DNA from: Streptomyces sp. cf386 | Lineage (GTDB): Bacteria; Actinomycetota; Actinomycetes; Streptomycetales; Streptomycetaceae | Assembly: GCF_900103585.1 (NCBI RefSeq) | Contig: NZ_FNHV01000029.1 | Location: 32,256 to 96,255 of the forward strand | Direction: 5' to 3' | Length of the DNA: 64,000 bases | Part shown: positions 55,698-64,000 of the stretch, piece after piece | Position numbering within the stretch: the stretch's first letter is position 1 | Layout: each line of letters opens with the position of its first letter | Notes under the pieces: model-generated | The model's input: only the letters and a program-made list of their open reading frames with translations | The model's database searches: none | Told to the model about the DNA's origin: nothing | Translations under genes and position numbers: made by a program

Positions 55698-56485
55698 AGG
55701 GGGGTGTCCTGGTCGATGTAGGTGGCCAGCGCGGTGATCGCGGGCGGTGGGGTGTACAGGGCGGCGCGCAGGGGTTCGGTGGTGCGCCAGACGTGGCGGG
55801 TGTCGTGGAAGCGTCGGGTGGGGGTGAAGTCGACGGGTACGTCGGCGATTTCCTGGTGGGAGGGGGCGGCGGGCACGTGATCGGGTTGTCGTTCCCAGAT
55901 GAAGTCCACGGGCACGGTGGCCTGTTCGGGGTGTGGCGGGGCGGCCAGGCTGAGAGGGATGTGGTGGCGGAGTTCCCCGATGGGGTCGGGGTGCGGGCCG
56001 CGCAGGACGAGGGGTTCGTCGGGGAGGCAGGCGCGGCGGCCTAGGTAGGGGCCGAAGGCGGGTTGTTCGAGCCGCTGGATGAGGTGTTCCAGGAGTGGGT
56101 CGGGGCCCTGTACGGCGAGGGTGAAGGTGGCGTCGGCGAGGTAGACACGCTTGCTGATGAGGGTGGACTTGTTCTGGGCGCGGTAGCTGCCGGAGCTGGT
56201 GCGTAGGCCTTGTTTGTGGGGGCGGCCGCCGCCGGCGGTGTGGTAGTCGGTGTGGCGCGTGCCGGGCCGGTCGATGCGGACGGTGAACTCCATGTCCGTG
56301 TAGGGGCTTTTCCCTGTGTCCGGGTCGGATGCGAGTGCTTCCTCGCGTGGGCGCCCGTCGGCGGCGGCGAACAGGCCGATGAGGGCGGAGCGAGTGGGGA
56401 AGGGGAGCGTGTCGCGGTAGTGGAAGGCGGCGTGCTCCCCGAACGACATCAGCGGGGCGGCCAGGCGAAGCAGGATGCCGTTCAT
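55694..56485 (-). CDS. cas5e: Cascade subunit Cas5e
   Basis: A protein of 263 residues (CasD). It caps the 5' handle of the crRNA. The N-terminus has the RAMP signature (GILLRLAAPLMSFGEHAAFH, then LPFPTRSALIGLFAAADGRP), and the C-terminal half has KRVYLADATFTLAVQG and FGPYLGRRACLPDEPL. ATGA overlaps at both ends with cas7e and cas6e, so the block is tightly coupled. Confidence 0.93.
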   Translation of the reverse strand: MNGILLRLAAPLMSFGEHAAFHYRDTLPFPTRSALIGLFAAADGRPREEALASDPDTGKSPYTDMEFTVRIDRPGTRHTDYHTAGGGRPHKQGLRTSSGSYRAQNKSTLISKRVYLADATFTLAVQGPDPLLEHLIQRLEQPAFGPYLGRRACLPDEPLVLRGPHPDPIGELRHHIPLSLAAPPHPEQATVPVDFIWERQPDHVPAAPSHQEIADVPVDFTPTRRFHDTRHVWRTTEPLRAALYTPPPAITALATYIDQDTPL

Positions 56486-57699
56486 GCGGCGGCCCGTGTC
56501 GGGGAGGGCTGGGCGGCGGTCTGGGTGAGGGCGTCAGTCAGGTCGTCGAAGCCGGCGTGCACGGTGCCGAGATGGTCGACGGGCGCCTCGTGCGCGGTGG
56601 CGTAGCCGGAGCCGATCAGGCGGCGGGGGCCCAGCAGCCGGTGCAGGGCGCCGGCGTGCTGGGACAAGGCTTGGATAGCGGGGGTGATGTAGCCGCCGCC
56701 GACGGCGCTTTTGACGGGCCGTTCGAAGGCGGCAGCGAGGGAAACGGGGCGGCGGTCGCGTACTGCGTAGTGCACCAAGGAGGGGTAGGTGTGCGGGGCG
56801 GTGGCCGTCTTCTTCGCGCCGGGCATGACATCGATGAAGGCCTCGGCGAACAGCTCCAGCAGATGCAGGGCCTGGTCGTGGTCGCCGCCCAGGTTGCGGG
56901 TCAGTTCGGTGAGGTTGACGGTGGCGTAGCGGTACAGGAGGCCGGTGGTGAAGAAGCTGGTATTCAGGTGTGCGCTGCCCGTCTCGTGGGGCAGCAACCA
57001 GTCCTCCACGGCGGTGAAGTAGTCGGGTTGGTGGCCGCTTTGGTGGACGGAGAAGGCGTGCGCCATCTGCACGGCGCCGTCGACCTGGGCATCGGGGACT
57101 TCGGCGAGCATGCGGCCGAAGAGATTGATGGTGGCCGTGCGCCGGCGGATGAGGGCGGCGACGGTGGGCGTGGGCAGGACGGCCTGCGTCTTGTCCTCCT
57201 TTTCCTTCTTGCGGGTGCCCTTGGCCGCTGCTTCCGCTTCCTTTGCCTTCTCCGCCTTCTCCTTGGCGAGGGCCTCTTCCAGCTGCGGGCGGTGTTCGGC
57301 GCACAGGTCGGTGAGGTCGTCGAGCACGGTGCGCGGCAGGTAGAGGGTGACCGAGGTGATGCCTCCTTGTTTTTCCTCGGTCTTCAGTCCTTCCCGGGTG
57401 GCCGAGCGCACGACCTGGGCGCCGGCGAAGGCCGCCAGGTCCGCCGGCCAGTCGGCCTCGCGCAGGGCGTCGGCGACGCGCAGGGGCAGCATGCGGGTGC
57501 GGGCGGCGTGCTCGTCGAGGTCGTCCTCCAGCCGCGTGCGGATGGCCCGCTTCCAGGACTGCGAGGACACCATGGCGCGTACCGCGCCGCCCAGTTGCAG
57601 CGTTTTGGGCAGGTCGTCCTCTCCTCGGTTCAGCAAGGAGGCGGGCAGCGGGTGCAGGGCGTGGAGGTCGATGTAGCGGGCGGGTGCGTAGGTGGCCAT
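56482..57699 (-). CDS. cas7e: Cascade backbone subunit Cas7e
   Basis: A protein of 405 residues (Cse4/CasC). Six copies line the crRNA in Cascade. Visible family blocks: IDLHALHPLPASLLNRGEDD, LGGAVRAMVSSQSWKRAIRT near the N-terminus; AHAFSVHQSGHQPDYFTAVE; AHLNTSFFTTGLLYRYATVN; VMPGAKKTATAPHTYPSLVH. The Lys/Glu-rich stretch around 150-180 is a species-specific insert. cse2 ends 1 bp upstream. Confidence 0.94.
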   Translation of the reverse strand: MATYAPARYIDLHALHPLPASLLNRGEDDLPKTLQLGGAVRAMVSSQSWKRAIRTRLEDDLDEHAARTRMLPLRVADALREADWPADLAAFAGAQVVRSATREGLKTEEKQGGITSVTLYLPRTVLDDLTDLCAEHRPQLEEALAKEKAEKAKEAEAAAKGTRKKEKEDKTQAVLPTPTVAALIRRRTATINLFGRMLAEVPDAQVDGAVQMAHAFSVHQSGHQPDYFTAVEDWLLPHETGSAHLNTSFFTTGLLYRYATVNLTELTRNLGGDHDQALHLLELFAEAFIDVMPGAKKTATAPHTYPSLVHYAVRDRRPVSLAAAFERPVKSAVGGGYITPAIQALSQHAGALHRLLGPRRLIGSGYATAHEAPVDHLGTVHAGFDDLTDALTQTAAQPSPTRAAA

Positions 57700-57700
57700 G

Positions 57701-58366
57701 TCAATGCTCCTTGGCGGACAGGGTGTGCAAGGTGAGGAAGTAGTTCTCGCGCCAGCGGGCGGCGGTCTCCAACTGGTCGTGGTCCCACCAGGCCAGGTCC
57801 TCGAGGAGGACGGCGAAGTCGAGGCGGGCGGCGTCGCGGCTGCGGAGGTGGCTGGTCAGCGACCACAGCCGGGGGTGCAGCAGCTCGGTGTCGAGTTTGG
57901 TGAGGGTTTTGACGCGGTTGGTCATGGTGGCTTCCTTGAAGCCGTACCGGGCCACGGCGATGGCGAGGTGGGTGCCGAGATCGGGGCGGCTGCGCCAGGG
58001 CCGGGCGGCCGGGCCGGGCTGTGGCGCGGGGGCCGGGTCCTGTAGTGGTGGTGGGGCGTCCGCGGCGGCGCCGACGGCTGCGGTGGGGGTCTTGGCGGGG
58101 GTGGCCAACTCCGATTGGTAGGGGGCGTCTTCGTGGGGCAGGTCACGGTCCTGGGCGATGAGGCCGGCCACGGTGTAGTGGGCGCGGTGTGCTCCGAAGC
58201 CGGCGATGTGCCGGGTGAGGTGCTCTGGCATCCGGGGGCACTCGGCGACGGGACGTCCGAATCCTGAGTTGAGGTCGGCGCGGATGCTGTTGATCGCGCA
58301 CAGGGTGATGACCTGGTGGACGAAGTCGTCGTAGTGGGCGCGGCGTTGCGTGGTGGTGAAGGACAT
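57701..58366 (-). CDS. cse2: Cascade small subunit Cse2 (Cas11)
   Basis: A protein of 221 residues (CasB). Two helical segments (RRAHYDDFVHQVITLCAINS near the N-terminus; FAVLLEDLAWWDHDQLETAA near the C-terminus) surround a Pro/Ala-rich insert (about 90-130). The end LHPRLWSLTSHLRSRDAARL is the conserved helical core. In Cascade two copies stabilise the R-loop. The length is above the usual 160-200 because of the insert. Confidence 0.88.
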   Translation of the reverse strand: MSFTTTQRRAHYDDFVHQVITLCAINSIRADLNSGFGRPVAECPRMPEHLTRHIAGFGAHRAHYTVAGLIAQDRDLPHEDAPYQSELATPAKTPTAAVGAAADAPPPLQDPAPAPQPGPAARPWRSRPDLGTHLAIAVARYGFKEATMTNRVKTLTKLDTELLHPRLWSLTSHLRSRDAARLDFAVLLEDLAWWDHDQLETAARWRENYFLTLHTLSAKEH

Positions 58367-58429
58367 GGGTGCGAAGGCCTTGGGTGGGTCGGTAGCGGGC
58401 GACGAAGGTGGGGGCAGAGGTTCAGGGGG

Positions 58430-60022
58430 TCAGTGGCCGTGGCCGCGCAGCTCGGCCACGGCCCGGGCGATGGCCTCGGCGGCGCGGAAGTGCTGGGCGA
58501 TGGCCGGGCGGGTGGCGACGCGGAGCGCGTGGACGGCGTCGGCGGCGAAGGCCGTGCGTGCGGCGCGGGTTGGCTCGTCCAGAAGAGTCCAGAAGGTGGC
58601 CTCAGCGCGGGGCCAGTACAGGGTGCGGGCGCTGTGCGTCCAGGGCGGCAGGTGCCTGGGCGGCCGTCCGGCCTTGTCGCCGGACGGAGAAGTGACCTGG
58701 CTCCAGGCGCTCTTGCAGACATCGTCGAGGTGTTCGCCGATCTCCTCGGCGGCCTTGCGGCATTCGGCGATGCGCTCGGCCGCGGCCGGATCGTGTTCTT
58801 GGGTCCAGGGCCAGATCGGCGGGGTCAGGGCCGTGTACCAGGTGCGGTTGGTGGTCTTGTCGTCCTGGTCGAAGCCGTAGACCCTCACCCGCAAAGCGGC
58901 CCGCAGGTCGGCAGGTAGGTCGTTGAGTGTGGTGAAGGCGTCGGGACGCTGGGTGGTGTAGCTCCTGCGGCCTTTGCGTGCTTTTCCTTTGCGGTCGTCC
59001 TCATCGCCCGCGAGCAACAGGGCGTCCAGGTCTCGCCACAGGGCCCGGTCGGCGTCTGCGAGGCGCGGCCTGTGGCGCTTGGTGACGTGCTTTTGGGCGT
59101 GGACGTGGTGGATGAGATAGGGGTCGAGGGCGGGGAGCTTTTTCTGGGTGGCCCAGGTCAGGTAGGCGTCTGTTACGTGGTGGCCGTCGGGTGAGGGGAT
59201 GAGGAGGATGGCGTGCCGGGAGCGGCCGGTCAAGAGCCGGCCCGGGGAAGACACCGGCGGTGGCGCGGCATCGGGGTCGGGGCCGTCGTCCATGTCCGGT
59301 TCGGTCAGCGGTTCCTCCCAGGGGCAGCGGTCCTGGGCATCCGGCCACAGCCGGGACGGCTTGGGCACGCCTGCCAGGAGGGTTTCGTACAGGGTGCGGC
59401 CCAGGGGGTGGAAGGAGAGTGTGGAGCGCAGCGGTCCGGCTTTGGCGTTTCCGAGGGAACGGCCGTCTACGGTGCGCACAGAGCACTGGCCGGCCGCACC
59501 GTAGTATTGGTGGGTGAGCAGGTGCCACAGGGCCTGGTCGCTGGGCACGGGCTGGGGGTCGGTGTCGGTGTGCGGGCTCAGCCAGGCCAAGTTGTTTCCC
59601 TCAGGGCGGCCGAAGACCAGTTTGTTGACGCCGGCCCGTTTCGTGCACTGTGTGGCCAGCCGTGGGTCCTGCAGGAATGGCCGCTCGGGGTGGAACAGGT
59701 CCCAGATGTAGCGGTCGAAGTAGTCGTGAACGGCGCCCGGGTCGAACCCTTGAGGGTTCCTCAGCAAGTCACGGCGGCGTTGCGCCCATTGCCGTGCGGT
59801 CATCCGTCCCGGTGCCTGCGCATCCAGGCCGCTCACCCGTGCCCCCATCACAACGAGCAGGCGCAGGACGGCGGATGCCGCCGGCGGCAGGGGCAGCGCC
59901 AGGTCCTTGATGAGATGGGCGTGCAGCAGCACATCCCGCCAGCCCAGGTATTCCTGGCGTCCGTCCAGGAACAGGACGGGAATGCAGGGCTCTTTGTCGG
60001 TCGCATAATGCGGGGCAGGCAC
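58430..60022 (-). CDS. cas8e: Cascade large subunit Cse1 (Cas8e)
   Basis: About 530 residues from GTG 60022 (GGAG five bases upstream; just before the family start DKEPCIPVL). An ATG at 60121 would add 33 residues not typical of the family. It reads the PAM and recruits Cas3. Family blocks: YLGWRDVLLHAHLIKDL, YFDRYIWDLFHPERPFLQDP, NKLVFGRPEGNNLAWLSP, RSTLSFHPLGRTLYETLLAG, VYGFDQDDKTTNRTWYTALT, and the C-terminal helical bundle. 63 bp separate it from cse2. Confidence 0.9.
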   Translation of the reverse strand: MPAPHYATDKEPCIPVLFLDGRQEYLGWRDVLLHAHLIKDLALPLPPAASAVLRLLVVMGARVSGLDAQAPGRMTARQWAQRRRDLLRNPQGFDPGAVHDYFDRYIWDLFHPERPFLQDPRLATQCTKRAGVNKLVFGRPEGNNLAWLSPHTDTDPQPVPSDQALWHLLTHQYYGAAGQCSVRTVDGRSLGNAKAGPLRSTLSFHPLGRTLYETLLAGVPKPSRLWPDAQDRCPWEEPLTEPDMDDGPDPDAAPPPVSSPGRLLTGRSRHAILLIPSPDGHHVTDAYLTWATQKKLPALDPYLIHHVHAQKHVTKRHRPRLADADRALWRDLDALLLAGDEDDRKGKARKGRRSYTTQRPDAFTTLNDLPADLRAALRVRVYGFDQDDKTTNRTWYTALTPPIWPWTQEHDPAAAERIAECRKAAEEIGEHLDDVCKSAWSQVTSPSGDKAGRPPRHLPPWTHSARTLYWPRAEATFWTLLDEPTRAARTAFAADAVHALRVATRPAIAQHFRAAEAIARAVAELRGHGH

Positions 60023-60688
60023 ACGGGCTCCATTGCCGGGTGTGAAGAAAGAGGGGATTTCTGGAAAGAGTTGCCTGCTGAAAATCAGGAGCCCGCCGGG
60101 AGCGCGGCGCCGCGGGTGCATGCGGCCACGAGGAGGAAGCGGGCCGCGCGGTCGTGGGCCAGGTCAGGCCACGCCTGCGGGCAGCAAGTGCCGCGCAGGA
60201 ACACCAAGGGTGCGGTGCACGCAGCGCAGCAGGCGCGAGATACCGGACTCGAACGTTCGTCCGGCTTCGCAATTCCATATTAGCCACAGCCCGGCAGCCT
60301 TCAGAACCACGTCGTTTACCCTGCAATTACCGGTCAGTTTCCTTTTTTTGACGCAGAGTCATTTTCCGGATGCGGAGCGGCTCTATTCGCGGTTCCGCCC
60401 CGGCATCCCCCCTTCCTTTTCGCTGCCGCGAGTCGGATGCAACCGAACCGCTTCGAGAACACAGGGGTGCGACGCGGCACCGTCTCCAGGTGTCCGGGCC
60501 TGCCCGAGCGCCTGTCGGAGTGGGCGGAGGGGCGCAGGACTCGCGAGGTGGCGGCCCACCGGGCAGACGCCGGCTCAACAGCGCTCCCCCGGTCGTTGCA
60601 CAACCGTACGCGGTCTGCGATCAGCAGCAACATCGCCGTTGCAGGGCTCAAGAATGGACGGCGGCCGGAGGCACACGGGCAAAGAGGC
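60023..60688. other. Long gap between cas3 and cas8e
   Basis: About 670 bp with no gene I can support; short frames are not protein-like. An AT-rich stretch at about 60265-60365 and the palindrome at 60243-60264 suggest a separate regulated promoter for the Cascade genes. Confidence 0.5.
60243..60264. promoter_or_regulatory. Inverted repeat upstream of cas8e
   Basis: CGAACGTTCG (60250-60259) is a perfect palindrome, flanked by CCGGA and TCCGG that also pair with a 2-base bulge. It is placed about 220 bp before the cas8e start and next to the AT-rich stretch; a candidate operator for Cascade transcription. Confidence 0.45.
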
Positions 60689-63538
60689 TCAGGCCACGGT
60701 GTGGACCAGCCCCAAGGTGGCGTCGAGGCGCAGGCTGTGCCGTCCGAAACGCACCGGCCGTGCAGGGTCTTCGGCATCCTGCGGTAGCAGAACGAGGTCG
60801 GCGAGGAGAGCGTGTGTACGCCAGGAGTCGGGGACCTGGTTGCGGCGGCTGCGGTCGGCGACCCATGCGGCGGGTACGGGCAGGGTGTGCTGGAGGATCC
60901 TGCGGATCTGCGCGGTGGTCGGCTTGCGGTGCCGGGGCAGCGGCTGGGCGCCGGCTGCGTCCAGAGTGAGGCGGCCATCTGGGGTGCGGTAGACGGGCAG
61001 GAGGCGGCGGGGCATGACGCCCAGGCGGGTGGCGGCCTGGCTGGCGTGCAGGTTCTGGCGATGCAGGTCGGACAGCGACAGGGTGTCATGGCAGGCCGGG
61101 ACGGTGTGCAGCGCGCCGTGGTGTTCCTCGGTGCGCTGCCGGGCCTGGTGAAGGGTGTGGCTGCGCTTCAGGGCGGCATCGGCCTGGGCGAGGTCGCCGG
61201 CGTCGCCGTGCACGCTCTCCACCAGGCTCTGCACGTCGTCGGGCAGCGTGATCGGGCCATCAGGCCGGTGGGCGAGGTAGGCGGCGGTGGCGCGCGGCAG
61301 GAACGGGGAGTCCAGACCGCGCCAGGCGGGCGGCAGGAGGAGGTGGCCGCGGTGGTCGGTGGGCTGGAGGACACTCAGGCGGGGGCGGTCCTGCTGGCGC
61401 ATCCAGTCGGGCCGCTTGATGTGGTCGAAACGCCACAGCCGGCCCAGGCGTTGCAGGAGGGTGTGCAGGGCGGCCAGGTCGCTGACCATGACATCGACGT
61501 CGATATCGAGGCTCATGTCTAGCAGACTGGTCGTGACGACCACCAGGCGCTTGGGACGCTCGCCGGTGCGGGACAGGGCGGTGCGGACGCGGCGGGTGAG
61601 GGCCTCGCCCTCGTGGCCGGGCAGGCGGGCGTGCAGCAGGAGCAGTTGGCCGCCGGGGCCGCCGTCCGGCCAGTCCAGGGCCGTGTGCAGGTGTGAGTAG
61701 GTGGCCTGGGCGTCGGCCACGGTGGCGCAGTACACGGCCGCACAGCCGCCGGATGCGGCGACGGGTGCGATCTCCTGAGTGATGTGCTCCAGGCGGGTTT
61801 CCCGGACGGGGGCGCCCTCGGGATCGGCGTAGGAGGAGTGGCGCACCGGATGAAGGCGGATGTCGGCGCGGCGGCGGTTGCGGGCGGCGTGGGCGGCGGC
61901 CGCGGCGGGGGCGATGCGGGTCAGGGAGGCGTCGGAGGCCGCGGCGTAGAGCCAGCCGGGATAGGCGGGTTGACAGTCCAGGTGGGCGGTTTCGGGGTGC
62001 GGGTGGCCGGCGCCGTCGAGGTAGCTGCGGATGAGTTCGCTGCTCACGTGCCTGGGCAGGGTCGCGGAGAGCAGCACCACGGGGCAGCCCAAGGCGCCCA
62101 GCCAGTGCAGCAGACGTACGAGCATCTGCCGCATGAACGGGGGCAGGGCGTGGACTTCGTCGATGATGACGGTCCGCCCGGAGATGGCCAGCATGCGCAG
62201 GGCGCTGAAGCGGACCGGCAGCGCGGCCATGAGGGCCTGGTCGTGGGTGGCGACGGTGAACTGGGCCAGCAGGGCCCTGTCCCAGCCGCGCAGCCAGCCG
62301 TCCGGCACCGTCACCCGCTCCTCGGGCCGCTCCCCCGCCGGTGTGTCGGTGTCGTCCTCGCAGGGCCAGAAGGCGTCGCTGGTCGACGGCTCGTGGGCGG
62401 CGAGACGGTGGTCGGTGTAGGCAGTGTTGTCGTAGCTATGGCTGTGCACCAGGGAGACCGGGGCATGTTCGGGCCGGTGGGCGGCCACGTAGGCCTCGAG
62501 GACGTCGTAGGCGGCGTTGGTGGTGGCCATGGTCGGCAGCAGCCACAGGATGCCGGCCGTGTCACCGGAGGCGTTGAAGATCCGGGCGGCTTCCAGAGCA
62601 GTGACGGTCTTGCCTCCGCCGGTGGCATCCGTGACCACCAGGATCCCGGGCCCCTTCTCCCCCACCGCGGGAGCGAGTTGCTCCATCACCGAAGCCTGCA
62701 GGTCGTTCGGGGCATCCAGGCCGCCGTGCGCGAGGGTGAAGGGTGTGTGCGGCAGGGTGACGCGAGTCAGACCGGACTGCTCGAGCAGGGCGGGGGCGTC
62801 CCGGACGGCCTTCCGGTAGTGCTCGACAGCGGCGAAGGCGGGCGCCTGCGCCTTGGGCAGCCAGTAGTGACGCTGACTGGCCAGCCGGTCCGCGATGACG
62901 CCGACCCCGGTGATCAGCACGGCCGCCGTCACCGACACATCAGCCGGCACCACGGTGGCGCCGGTCAGGTGGCGCACCAGCGCGAAGTAGCGGCGGCGCA
63001 GGTCCTGCCAGGCCGACCCGCCCAGCGTGAGGTTGACCCGGGAGGCGTTGGCCGCGCCGTCGATGTCGACCTGCAGGAACCGGCCGTGATGTCCGCCCAG
63101 GATCTGCGCCACCAGCACCCCGGGACTGTCGGAGGTGTCCGCCGGGTAGCCTGCCTCCGCCAGCAACTGCAGCACACTGTGCATCGACGCCCGCTCGTGC
63201 CGCATCCGCCGCCAGTTGCCGGTGTCCGCCCGGAGGCTGTCGCTGACCCGGGCCCAGGGATGCCTCTCCTGCTCCTGGAACGCGGACGCCTTGCCCAGAT
63301 CGTGCAGGCCGGCGATGAACATCACCAAACAGCGCGCCTCCGCAGGTGTCACCTCCAGCCCGGCTGCGATCAAACGCCGCTGGCCGCGGGTCAGATACCG
63401 GTCCCAGACCTCGCCTGCGACCGCCGCGACATCCAGCAGATGAAACAGCAGCGGATACACCGCCAGCTCACCGCGGTCGAACTTCCCCCACGGCGTCAGA
63501 TCGATCCCGCCGTACCGGGCATCCTCCCTCACTCCCAC
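60689..63538 (-). CDS. cas3: CRISPR-associated helicase/nuclease Cas3
   Basis: A protein of 949 residues. The HD nuclease domain is N-terminal: H79-D80 in AGLHDLGKAS with K83, H114 in MRHERAS, H150-H151 in LGGHHGRF. The SF2 helicase follows: DATGGGKTVTALEAARIF (motif I), TVIIDEVHALPPF (motif II), LLSATLPRHV (motif III), VTTSLLDMSLDIDVDVM and LHTLLQRLGRLWR (C-terminal motifs). All catalytic residues look intact, so the system should degrade targets. Start GTG 63538 (GTG 63532 alternative). It is transcribed away from the array leader. Confidence 0.94.
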   Translation of the reverse strand: MGVREDARYGGIDLTPWGKFDRGELAVYPLLFHLLDVAAVAGEVWDRYLTRGQRRLIAAGLEVTPAEARCLVMFIAGLHDLGKASAFQEQERHPWARVSDSLRADTGNWRRMRHERASMHSVLQLLAEAGYPADTSDSPGVLVAQILGGHHGRFLQVDIDGAANASRVNLTLGGSAWQDLRRRYFALVRHLTGATVVPADVSVTAAVLITGVGVIADRLASQRHYWLPKAQAPAFAAVEHYRKAVRDAPALLEQSGLTRVTLPHTPFTLAHGGLDAPNDLQASVMEQLAPAVGEKGPGILVVTDATGGGKTVTALEAARIFNASGDTAGILWLLPTMATTNAAYDVLEAYVAAHRPEHAPVSLVHSHSYDNTAYTDHRLAAHEPSTSDAFWPCEDDTDTPAGERPEERVTVPDGWLRGWDRALLAQFTVATHDQALMAALPVRFSALRMLAISGRTVIIDEVHALPPFMRQMLVRLLHWLGALGCPVVLLSATLPRHVSSELIRSYLDGAGHPHPETAHLDCQPAYPGWLYAAASDASLTRIAPAAAAAHAARNRRRADIRLHPVRHSSYADPEGAPVRETRLEHITQEIAPVAASGGCAAVYCATVADAQATYSHLHTALDWPDGGPGGQLLLLHARLPGHEGEALTRRVRTALSRTGERPKRLVVVTTSLLDMSLDIDVDVMVSDLAALHTLLQRLGRLWRFDHIKRPDWMRQQDRPRLSVLQPTDHRGHLLLPPAWRGLDSPFLPRATAAYLAHRPDGPITLPDDVQSLVESVHGDAGDLAQADAALKRSHTLHQARQRTEEHHGALHTVPACHDTLSLSDLHRQNLHASQAATRLGVMPRRLLPVYRTPDGRLTLDAAGAQPLPRHRKPTTAQIRRILQHTLPVPAAWVADRSRRNQVPDSWRTHALLADLVLLPQDAEDPARPVRFGRHSLRLDATLGLVHTVA

Positions 63539-63905
63539 TAGCCGCTCCCGCCGCGCCTCAACTCCCCCTGCCGTCGGGGCTGTTAGCGCTCATCCTGCCT
63601 CATGGCGATCATGCGCTGCCGTGGGCGTCCACCGGGACCGGAGGGTGTAGCCTGCAATCCGGGTTTCCGCCGGTTTCCTCATCTTGTGAAGGTGAATCTC
63701 TGCTGGTCAACGGGCCGCTCGCGACCTTTGCTCCCCACTGACGTGGGGGTCTATCCAGGTACGTGAAGCCGCCTACCGACCGGGCAGTTCAAGCTCAACC
63801 ACTACGGGCGACTGCCACCCGGCGCACGGGCCTCACCGGCACAGCCAACCGTGTAAAGTAAGCAAAAAGCAGCCAGATGATCTCCAAACCCGCAGGCCAC
63901 GAAGG
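63539..63905. promoter_or_regulatory. CRISPR leader and cas3 promoter region
   Basis: 367 bp between the divergent cas3 gene and the first full repeat. The part next to the array (63850-63905, with GTAAAGTAAGCAAAAAGCAG) is AT-richer, as in I-E leaders. A degenerate repeat lies at 63728-63756. Confidence 0.6.
63728..63756 (+). repeat. Solitary degenerate CRISPR repeat in the leader
   Basis: It agrees with the array repeat at 22 of 29 positions, including CCCCAC and ACGTGGGGGTCT and the final TCC; changes are mostly at the 5' end and two loop bases. It is 149 bp upstream of the first full repeat, with no second repeat at the expected 61-bp distance. Confidence 0.7.
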
Positions 63906-64000
63906 GCCTTCCCCACGCACGTGGGGGTCTGTCCATCAGGGCGCTCTTGGCGGTGACGGATGAGACGCCTTCCCCACGCACGTGGGGGTCTGTCCCCCGA
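63906..64000 (+). CRISPR. Type I-E CRISPR array, start
   Basis: Two identical 29-bp repeats (63906-63934, 63967-63995; both start GCCTTCCCCACGCACG and end GGGGGTCTGTCC) enclose one 32-bp spacer (63935-63966); a second spacer begins at 63996 and the array leaves the window. Repeat and spacer sizes are those of type I-E. The repeat orientation (hairpin followed by TCTGTCC) indicates rightward transcription. Confidence 0.93.

Noticed and set aside
53757..55721. Long Gly/Val-rich open frame on the plus strand
   Set aside because: Antisense to the transposase and cas6e genes, low-complexity translation, no start signal.
61784..63541. Long plus-strand open frame opposite cas3
   Set aside because: Antisense shadow; cas3 motifs on the minus strand are unambiguous.
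63789..63817. A second degenerate repeat one unit after the solitary repeat
   Set aside because: The sequence at the expected distance does not resemble the repeat.

Overview
The window is high-GC actinobacterial DNA with Streptomyces-style codon use, GTG and TTG starts, and short GGAGG ribosome sites. A tap-tpg pair at 769-3575 (telomere-associated protein and telomere terminal protein) identifies a linear replicon: a large linear plasmid or a chromosome arm. The accessory, debris-rich content (broken insertion sequences, a group II intron remnant, toxin cassettes, several pseudogenes) fits a subterminal region.

Layout. 1-4.4 kb: broken IS5-type transposase, tap-tpg with a helically phased operator, and a decayed group II intron just after tpg. 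4.6-8.2 kb: a membrane-anchored polymorphic toxin with a putative immunity gene, then a decayed XRE/TPR regulator. 8.7-10.5 kb: sigma module D (small membrane protein, sigma factor, unknown protein). 10.6-13.5 kb: dehydrogenase remnant, membrane protein, secreted HNH nuclease, Mrr-like membrane nuclease. 14.3-26.0 kb: secreted LamG protein, a 2157-residue RHS toxin with a nuclease tip, its immunity protein and a DUF2625 protein. 26.2-32.6 kb: helicase/RHH/DUF6083 operon, an XRE repressor with three operators, and regulators. 33.3-34.9 kb: PIN protein with a repeat tail. 35.3-36.7 kb: sigma module A. 37.2-40.4 kb: cysteine-protease-like protein and a membrane protein/HTH pair. 40.4-46.3 kb: sigma modules B (which carries a relA paralogue) and C, divergent and flanked by two copies of the same decaying gene. 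46.7-51.3 kb: NucA/NucB-type secreted nuclease, SUKH-type immunity protein, and two divergent membrane coiled-coil genes. 51.5-64 kb: transposition remnants, TnsC-like and TnsB-like genes, a complete type I-E interference operon, and the start of a CRISPR array that leaves the window at the right edge.

Two patterns stand out. First, one gene architecture (small membrane protein, then sigma-70-family protein, then a variable coupled gene) occurs four times; in module B the variable gene is a full-length Rel/SpoT homologue whose hydrolase ED motif is altered. Second, the type I-E operon has no cas1-cas2 in the window; the position after cas6e is taken by a DD35E Mu/Tn7-type transposase and its AAA+ partner on the same strand. 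Cas3 is present and no TniQ is visible, so this is not a canonical CRISPR-associated transposon. All functions are inferred from motifs and gene order; no database search was run.
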